Part shown: piece by piece, positions 56,661 through 64,000 of the stretch
Layout: every line of letters begins with the position of its first letter
Numbering within the stretch: the first letter of the stretch is position 1
From: Plantago ovata
Lineage: Eukaryota; Streptophyta; Magnoliopsida; Lamiales; Plantaginaceae
Assembly (NCBI GenBank): GCA_028274465.1
Contig: CM051455.1
Span: forward strand, 73,642,489 to 73,706,488
DNA: 64,000 nucleotides
Reading direction: 5' to 3'
The notes under the pieces: model-generated
What the model was told of the DNA's origin: nothing
Database searches by the model: none
The model's input: only the letters and a program-made list of their open reading frames with translations
Position numbers and translations under genes: made by a program

Positions 56661-58174
56661 CATGGGGTAACATCTAGTATCACATCTTATTTCCTCATTT
56701 TCTTAATGCTAGGGACTAGCGTTAATTTCATGAGTGGGGATGGGATTTAAGTGATCTAGTATTATTAGTTTGAAGCTTGACATTGGTAGGCTGAGTATAG
56801 TACCTCGCATGCTTTATCCGTTTGCATTTGCATTTGCACGTTTACTGCTTTCTTAGATTTTTAGGTTGCATTCATCCTAGGATTAGTTTTGCATGTTTTA
56901 TATGGAGTTTATTGCCGAATTTTTTGAATTTTTTATTGGGTAGATCAACTAGCTATGCCATTAATCGTATGCTTCATCTCTATGAATTTGTTTGAGGTCT
57001 TTCTCGCTTGGCTTGTCACATTTATGTATTGCACTTAGTTGAGCTAGGTAGTCTCGACATCACTTAGTGGTGTTTTCTCTACTGCGGTTCACGAAGGCCT
57101 TTATAATAGGATGATGCATGTTAGGGTCTTATGGTCGTTTTCCCGAGTAATTATGTACCTAAGAGGCAACATGTCTTCACCATGCTTTGAGATTGCTAAA
57201 TGCCTAGGAAGGAGGTAGTGTGAGGTTGTGTGATCCTTTGTTTATAACCTATTCTTCCGAATAGGTTTGGGGAGGGGGTTACACCATCATAGACTTGTTT
57301 CTGTTTTTCATTCTTCGGATCGTGAGTTTATTTTTCCTCTTCCGTAATTTTGTACTCTAACCTATTCTTTCGAATAGGTTTGGGGAAGTCGTGTAAGTCA
57401 TTTTGTTTTTTTTTTGTTATGCTACTGCTGGCTAGAAAAAAATCGAAAAAAAAAAAGAAAGAAAAATTCCAGAAGAAAAAAAGAAAAAGAAAAAAAGAAT
57501 CTGGAAAGAAAAAAGAAAAAAAAGAGAAGACCCCAAAAAAAGCAAAGAAGGGTCCAAAAAATAAAGCCAAATAGCAGTTTAGCAAAGTTTGAGTCTTTTC
57601 CATTTTTCGTATTGTTCGTAATCGTGTTTTTCTATTTTTTATCTTTTTGTCTTGAGTGTCATCTGTTCTAGACCACCCTCGTCCTGCCATTCAGGAAGTG
57701 GTGAATAGCTTAAGACTTTACTTGAGAGATGGGTAGAATAGGGGAGTGTTATCTTTTATAGGGAACCCTCCTTCGTTTGATGAGAGCCAGTACCGGTTCG
57801 ACCTCTTTTGAGGGAAAGTCTTAACATGGTGGAACAGCAGTAAGTCCTCAGTTTCATAGGCACGGGGCAACCATTCGTATCTTAGCATGCATCATTACGT
57901 CGTCACTGACTAGGTCCAGGTACAGAATGTTACGAGAGACTATCTTGTCTTGACATAAGTGCTTATATGGATATGTACAAGTCAATCGAGGTATTCTTCA
58001 ACCTATATTCATGCTTTGATTTATATGGTTTTGTTCATATGTTATTTGGTAGATTCAGTAATTTAGTTCATTTTATTTGGCATGAAACTCCATTTTTGAG
58101 TCTTGCTTGTTTTTTTTGTATTAGAGTCTAGCTTAGTTGCTTGAGGACAAGCAAAGGTTCGGTTTGGGGAGTTT
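56661..58174 (+). other. 3' non-coding region and PPT of the 8.1-kb element
   Basis: Hairpins AACCTATTC-N4-GAATAGGTT at 57246-57267 and 57359-57380, each running into a PPT-like TTTGGGGAGG or TTTGGGGAAG; an A/G-rich tract (about 57435-57560); PPT GGTTTGGGGAGTT (58162-58174). Confidence 0.75.
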
Positions 58175-59423
58175 GATGAATGTGTATTTTACACTTTCAT
58201 TCGAGTCTTTTTCACCTAATTTAGCTATCCTCTATGTTAATTTAGCTATATTTTAGTACATTTTATTAGAATAGTGTCACGTTTCCCTTTAGATTTTATT
58301 TTACAGGTTTTGGTTGAAATTCGGAGATTTACGGGCAATTATATTGAAGTTTACAAGGAATTGGTGTTCCAGAAGCCTATTTGGAGTATCTGAAGGTTTC
58401 CGGATAGGATTTGGAGTCTAGGGGCCGAATCTGGAGGTCAGAAGGCCATTAGAAGTCTGAAACCGAGTCCGAAAAGGTGAAGAAATCCAAATCCGCGTCG
58501 AAAAACGCGGAAATTCCACGAAAAACTGGGGGGCGAACCGCCCCAGAGTATTTTCGGGCCTATATATAGTTGCGAGTTTTCTCTCCGAAATTCATATCTT
58601 TCCAAGCCTTCTTTCTCACCTCTCTCTATAGTTTTAGGTAGGAACTTCCCGGGGCCTGTCCTGGGAGTTCCGTAGCTTAGGGGATAGTTTTTCATAGCAG
58701 ATTGGAGCGCGTAGGATCACAATCATCCGGAGATTGACAACCTTCGGTAACTTTGTATCTTACAACTTTTATCTACTTATTTTATATATTCTTTCAATAT
58801 GTTTTCTTCTATGATTGCTATTGATTGCATGCACATTATGAGTAGCTAAATTTATCGTTGGTGGTAGTATGTGAATTCTTAGCGAGGGAAGATAATCATG
58901 CTAATGGCTATATCGCGCATTATACTCCGTGTCATTGCTTTATTTCGTTGATGAGTTGAACACCAAATTCTCGTATGTTGTATTGATCATTATGCACACT
59001 AGGACACTTGTCGGCCAATCAGACTTAATTATCTTCGTAGTGTTGAATGATTACGGAACACAATAGGACGTTAGTTGTTGACAGGTCAGACCCATACTAT
59101 CTTCGTAGTGCACAATACTTACAACAGGACCCTAGATTCATTCAAAGATCTCTATGCAAGACCGAGGAATTTATGCATGATTATCGACCCATTATGTTAA
59201 GAAGGACCATACTATCACCAACCTCCATTATCTGCTTGAAAACCCCCTATCGCTTTTTATCTGCTGTTTTATATTTTCTTATTAAATAGATAAAGCTAGT
59301 TATAGTCCTGAGAGAACGACACTCGAGTCATTCTGCTGCTACACTACAGTTTTCGTTGTAGTTGTGGATTGCCTTTGGCTAAATTACAAATATTATTTGA
59401 TTGAACCCTGACAAAGTTCATCA
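58175..59423 (+). repeat. 3' LTR of the 8.1-kb TR-GAG-like element
   Basis: 1249 bp, nearly identical to 51327-52577. It is followed by a second PBS (about 59427-59446, with one extra G) instead of host sequence. Confidence 0.92.
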
Positions 59424-60350
59424 AATTGGGCGCCGTTGTCGGGGACTATACTCTTTGTTTCTATTGATTTGTTTTTATTTACAGCTTTAAATTCCTATTT
59501 CTTTTAGTTTTAGATTTTCCTTTTAATTTCTCTCTCTGTTTCCTATTGTTTCTAATACCTTTCCTAGTCGTGTCCACAGTTGTGTATGCCGCATACACGT
59601 TCTGCAGGAATACCCGCTTGCTGATTCAATTGCTGAGATCGAGAGAGCTACCCACCAAAGAGGTGACTCTCCTTTCAAGGAAATCGACGGAATGGCAGAA
59701 GCTAGACCACTGAAGGCATGGGTACAACCCACCAAGGATCGTAGGTGGGACCGACGATTGTTCTTTCGGCCCAACCCGAGATCTAGAAATCAATAACCAC
59801 GCATTCACAACTTCCGAGGTTCTATGGCTTATCAAGGGAAGATGTGAGGGGGTACTTGAACGATATCGATGATTTCGTCACCAACTCCCACGACCCGGAG
59901 CTGAATAACAACGAATGAGTTGAGAATGAAGGGTTTTGCAATGGGACTTGGCGACAGGCCAAGTCATGGCTGAGTTCTCTACCAGCCAACTCGCTGGACA
60001 CTTGGGAAAAGGTTTTTCAGCTTCATGGAGAAATACTTCCCGACAACCTCTGACTACACGCTACGCGCTTAAGCGCAAATCACTGGATTCAAGCAAGACT
60101 ATGATGAGACCATCTACACCGCATTCGAGAGGTTCCAAGATCTCACGAACAAGTGCCCTCACCATGGTTTGGACTCTCCGACCTAGTCCAACAATTCTAC
60201 ATGGACTAACCTTCGAGAACCAACAAGTGGTAGATTTCCAATGCCGAGGCAATATTGGGGAGGAACCGTGGAGCCGTCTGGGCAGTTTTCGAAAGGCTTG
60301 CCAAGATTCGCAGTTCAAGGACCCAAGAGCAATGGTTAGGAGACGTGGAG
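59424..60350 (+). pseudogene. Second, error-rich copy of PBS, leader and gag start
   Basis: Colinear with 52578-53512 but carrying many scattered single-base losses and gains, often in short homopolymers, so the gag frame (ATG 59692) is broken repeatedly. It ends at the N gap. Either a real tandem LTR-internal-LTR-internal structure or unpolished contig-end sequence. Confidence 0.75.
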
Positions 60351-60450
60351 NNNNNNNNNNNNNNNNNNNNNNNNNNNNNNNNNNNNNNNNNNNNNNNNNN
60401 NNNNNNNNNNNNNNNNNNNNNNNNNNNNNNNNNNNNNNNNNNNNNNNNNN
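60351..60450. other. Assembly gap (100 N)
   Basis: Exactly 100 unknown bases, the usual placeholder for a gap of unknown size. ORFs drawn across it are meaningless. Confidence 0.98.
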
Positions 60451-60837
60451 AGTAAAGATCATTTTCAGTGACTCCTTACTATCAGTTAGGGAACTGGGAT
60501 TTCTGCATTATTGTAGAACTCCATTGTGTCCACATACTCCCTTGCTTAGTGTGAGCAGTAATAAATGCATGAGGCCTTGCTGCTTGATAATTCAAGCGCT
60601 CTTCATGTCACCGTCAAGTCTTTGTTTAGAAGTATCGAATATACTTCTCTTTTGCCAATCCACCCATTGCATCATCATCTCACACTTTGCAGTGTCAAGA
60701 TATGAAGGAGGCATAGGTTTGTTCCGAGATTCTTCGTTTTTCAACACAACTTTCGTTGTCACCTGAGCAGTGCGGTTCTAAAGCACTGTCAACCTTAGAC
60801 GACTTGGAGGCTTGGAGGACTGTCTCTTTGGTGCCAT
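60451..60837 (-). pseudogene. SIRE-type copia envelope-like ORF, N-terminal stub
   Basis: ATG at 60837-60835 (MAPKRQSSKPPSRLR), early stop, then a decayed match to the N-terminal domain seen at 51265-50999 (YLDTAKCE-like). Lies 0.9 kb downstream of copia pol. Like the left side of the gap it is rich in single-base differences from its copy. Confidence 0.65.
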
Positions 60838-61729
60838 TTCTTTTATAGAGAAGAGAATGTGTACGAAAAAGATAGTTTGCTTTTTACGGAGGTACATAGA
60901 TTCAGGCTAAATTTTGCAGAGAAAGGAAATGTGAGTTAAAGAATTTTGTCATTTCTCTAACTCCTTCTTTATATAGTGTCTCTGATGTGTGAGAAACTCA
61001 ATCGATTTGAGTTCTCAGCAAGGGTAAAACAGAGAAACAAAGGCGTTAGTGGAGCCTTTGCATTGAATGCGTAGTGGCCCACTAACTAAAACCGTCAGAG
61101 CACTCTCTCTCTTTGTTTTGTTAACCGTTAGATAATAACTCCTTTTAATCAATGGCCACGATTGTATTTCATGTCATGATTATTACGAGTTTATCTGTGC
61201 CGATTAACGTCACAAATTGATTTTACCGAGTTTTATGGGATTAGATTGCTTGCTGAAATAGACAGAATCTTTTCAGCGAGTTTGCATAAATAGCTGGATA
61301 CTTGCTGAAAGTTCCCCCTTACTTAGATATCTCATATTTTCTTAAGTTTAAAAGATATTTTGATTTCCCGTATCAGTAAATTCTTTTGTACTTGAGATAT
61401 CCTTTGGTAAAATCTGAGAAATGAGTTTTGCTCTTTTTCTGAGTTCCCGTCTCAGAATATTCCCTTGATACTTGAATACCTGTTTCAGTATCTTTGATTG
61501 TCTGAATGCCGGTCTCAGCAATCCTTAAGGTTTTTTTTACTGAGTGCCTGTCTCAGCAAGTGATCAAGTTCCTAACAAATATCCGTTTGAAGGAATTACT
61601 TGCTGAATGCCTGTTTCAGCAATCATGTAGTGACTTATCATTTCTTAGAAGAAATTAGTGGACGGAGCTTTTAAGTAAGAATACTTTGGCTTGCTGAATA
61701 CCTGTTTCAGCATTCTGCCAATGTATTCT
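60838..61729 (-). other. Copia pol-to-envelope-like spacer with short hairpin array
   Basis: No ORF. 61437-61712 holds six short inverted repeats of the form (TTG)CTGA-n-TCAG(CAA) with CC-containing loops: 61437-61457, 61473-61487, 61502-61518, 61540-61556, 61600-61622, 61691-61712. Confidence 0.75.
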
Positions 61730-64000
61730 TTATTGAGGTAGTTCAATCAATCCAAGGTTATACCTTAGCATTGCGAACCTATTATCTGGTAGGGGCTTGG
61801 TAAAGATGTCAGCAAGTTGATCATCAGTACCTACTTTCACAACCTCAATATCTCCTTTTTCCACATGATCTCTAATGAAATGATGTCTAATATCAATGTG
61901 CTTAGTCCTAGAGTGAAACTTAGGATTTTGCGTGATAGCAATAGCACTTGTATTATCACAAAAGATTGGTGTTTTCTTTGCAGAAATACCATAATCTCTT
62001 AATTGTTGCTGAATCCATAGGATTTGAGCTGTGCAACAACCAGCTGCAATGTATTCAGATTCAGTGGATGAATTGGCAACACAGGTTTGCTTCTTGCTGA
62101 ACCATGATATTAATCTAGTACCAAAAAACTGACAAGTTCCAGAGGTACTTTTTCTATCAAGAGTTGATCCCTCCATGATCAGCATCAGAATAACCAACCA
62201 ATTCTAGTCCAGAATCTTTAGGATACCATAATCCAACATTGATTGTACCTTTGACATATTTCAGTATCTTGATTGCCTTTTTGTAGTGTGATTCTCTTGG
62301 ATCAGATTGGAATCTTGCACACACACAAACAGCATACTGAATGTCAGGTCTACTTGCTGTTACATACAACAAGGAACCAATGAGCTTCCTATACTTGTGT
62401 TCTTCAACACTTTTATCTTCTTTAGTATAGCCCAATTTGGTACCAACACTCATAGGGATCTTTTCATGTTTCTCTTCCTCTTTGATCCTAAACTTTATGA
62501 GCATTTCTTTCGCATACTTTGCCTGATTTATGAATATTCCATCTTTGAGTTGCTTGACTTGCAATCCTAGGAAATAATTCAATTTTCCCATCATACTCAT
62601 TTCAAACCTCTTTGTCATGAGTTTGGCAAATCATCACAAAGTTGCTTGTCCTTAGATCCAAAAATTATGTCATCCACATAAATTCGAACTTAGAGTATTT
62701 TACCATCATGGCCATGGTAAATAAGGTTTTGTCAACTTCACCTTTCTTGAAACCATTATCCAGCAAGAACTTAGCCAAGGTATCATACAATGCTCTTGGT
62801 GCTTGCTTTAGACCATATACAGCTTTCTGAAGCTTGTATACCATCTTGATTTCTGAGGGAAGTTCAAAGCCAGGGGGTTGTTCTAAGTAGACTTCTTCAG
62901 CAAGTTCACCATTCAAGAATGCACTTTTAACATCCATTTGGTAAACAATGAAGTCATTGTGAGCAGCAAAGGCCAAGAAAAGCCTAATTGCATCCAATCT
63001 TGCAACTGGTGCATAAGACTCATCATAGTCCAATCCTTCAGTCTGACAGTAACCTTGAGCAACTAAACGTGCTTTATTTCTTGTTAGTTCACCAGACTCA
63101 CTCAGCTTGTTTCTGAACACCCACTTTGTACCAGTAGCTTTCTTGCCTTCAGCAAGTGGTACAAGTTTCCAGACATTGTTCCTTTCGAATTGATCCAGTT
63201 CTTCTTGCATTGCCTTTATCCATTCAGAATGCTTTAAAGCTTCTTCTATGGTTTTAGGTTCAATTTCTGAAACAAAGCAAGAGAACAATGATTCTACTTC
63301 TACGACAGTTGCTTCTTCAGGAAGTCCATGAGTTGTAGATGCTTTGGATCTAGTCACTTGGCGTTTATTAATATCGCCAATCATATCCGTAGAGGGATGA
63401 TCTCTAATCCATTTATTAACAGGTTTTCTGCTTGTTGGATCTGGATATGTTTGCTCATCAGCATGTGACTCTTCAGTATGTACTTGTTCAGTACTACTGG
63501 GATTTTGTGTCTCTGCTGAGATTGGTTCATCAGCAACTGCTTGTTCAACATTGCTTGATTGTGGTAGTTTATCAGCAAGCACTGGAGGTTGCGTAGTTTC
63601 AGCAACTTCCGGGGCAACTGCGTCTTTTGCTGGAAATTCTTTGTCGTGAACTATATTTATCTTGTCATGACTTGGGGGAGGAGAGTCATTGTCAGAATCA
63701 TCATTTAGTTCAATTGACTTGATTTGCCTAGCATTAGATTCAGTTCTTTGCTCATGTATGATTAACTTTTTCATACATTCTGATATTTCTTCTTCAGCGG
63801 GCACTCCTTGTGTCTTTTCATAGAATACAACATGCACTGATTCTTCGATCTTTTGTGCCCTTTTTGTTGTAAACTCTATAAGCTTTACTATGCAAGAAGT
63901 AACCGAGAAATATCGCTTCGTCTGCCTTTGGTTGAAATGTTCTTAGGTATTCTCTCCCGTTATTAAGAACGAAACACTTGCAACCAAATACTCTTAGATG
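61730..64000 (-). pseudogene. pol: SIRE/Maximus-type copia pol: integrase C-terminus, RT, RNase H
   Basis: Minus strand, entering from the window edge. 64000-63838: integrase C-terminal motifs ([29 protein letters not shown]). 63837-62665: acidic linker, then RT ([73 protein letters not shown]). A frameshift near 62690-62640 and loss of some residues surround the catalytic [10 protein letters not shown]. 62618-62157: GKLNYFLGLQVKQ, GSLLYVTASRPDI. 62197-61730: RNase H (DRKSTSGTCQFFG, SSTESEYIAA, HIDIRHHFIRDHV, DIFTKPLP), ending at 61730. The motifs fit copia, and the downstream extra ORF fits SIRE/Maximus. Damaged, so not autonomous. Confidence 0.92.

Larger units (their letters stand above)
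51327..59423 (+). mobile_element. Complete TR-GAG-like gypsy element, 8.1 kb
   Basis: 5' LTR 51327-52577, PBS 52581-52599, gag-protease 52847-54769, internal leader region 54985-55825, unrecognised segment to ~56660, 3' region with hairpins, PPT 58162-58174, 3' LTR 58175-59423. LTRs of 1251 and 1249 bp are almost identical, indicating recent insertion. No RT or integrase. The left flank ends GGATTTT in a copia envelope-like ORF. The right TSD cannot be checked because another internal region follows the 3' LTR. Confidence 0.88.

Noticed and set aside
59936..60766. 276-codon ORF spanning the N gap
   Set aside because: It joins frameshifted gag to unrelated copia sequence through unknown bases.

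Overview
The window looks like intergenic heterochromatin of a flowering plant, probably a eudicot. I see no host gene, tRNA or functional rRNA gene. Almost every base can be assigned to nested LTR retrotransposons of four kinds: Athila-type Ty3/gypsy, gag-only or gag-protease gypsy derivatives (TR-GAG-like), SIRE/Maximus-type Ty1/copia with an extra envelope-like ORF, and a Cassandra TRIM carrying a 5S-derived LTR. Lineages were assigned from protein motifs, tRNA-Asp-type (gypsy) or initiator-Met-type (Cassandra) primer binding sites, polypurine tracts, LTR ends and target duplications. No species can be named from the sequence.

Layout. 1-9818: a minus-strand Athila element, complete except for the outer part of its 3' LTR, with gag-pol carrying one frameshift and three stops. 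It sits inside a plus-strand gypsy LTR (9819-10952), itself inside a copia envelope-like ORF (10953-14177, LTR 14441-16046). That copia end sits inside a second copia envelope-like ORF and LTR (16047-20276), which sits inside a minus-strand copia gag (20277-23197) that also hosts a Cassandra (21215-21906, TSD TCTTC). 23198-37508: two Athila-derived gag-only units in head-to-tail order; the LTR between them is split by a complete 6.0-kb gag-protease element (28786-34795, TSD CGGAC). 37509-43469: a mosaic of LTR fragments around an Athila envelope-like ORF (39807-41125). 43470-51326: the 3' part of a minus-strand SIRE-type copia, with a 1.9-kb solo LTR (46803-48724, TSD ATTTT) in its envelope-like ORF. 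51327-59423: a complete 8.1-kb gag-protease element, followed by a second, error-rich start of the same element, a 100-base N gap (60351-60450), and copia envelope-like N-terminus and pol (60451-64000).

How the parts relate. The gypsy families share the tRNA-Asp-type primer site, the TGATG...CATCA LTR ends, a conserved LTR motif (GAGAGAACGACACTCG) and a 3' module of hairpin, A/G-rich tract and repeated PPT-like sequence. This suggests that the RT-less elements depend on the Athila machinery (encoded at 2859-6812) in trans. The most interesting structures are: a GC-rich palindrome about 15 bp upstream of a TATA box both in the LTR and at an internal site; an internal leader with a candidate intron of about 0.53-0.55 kb in front of the Athila envelope-like start; short intron-like in-frame segments in the copia envelope-like ORF; and an array of short hairpins between copia pol and the envelope-like ORF.
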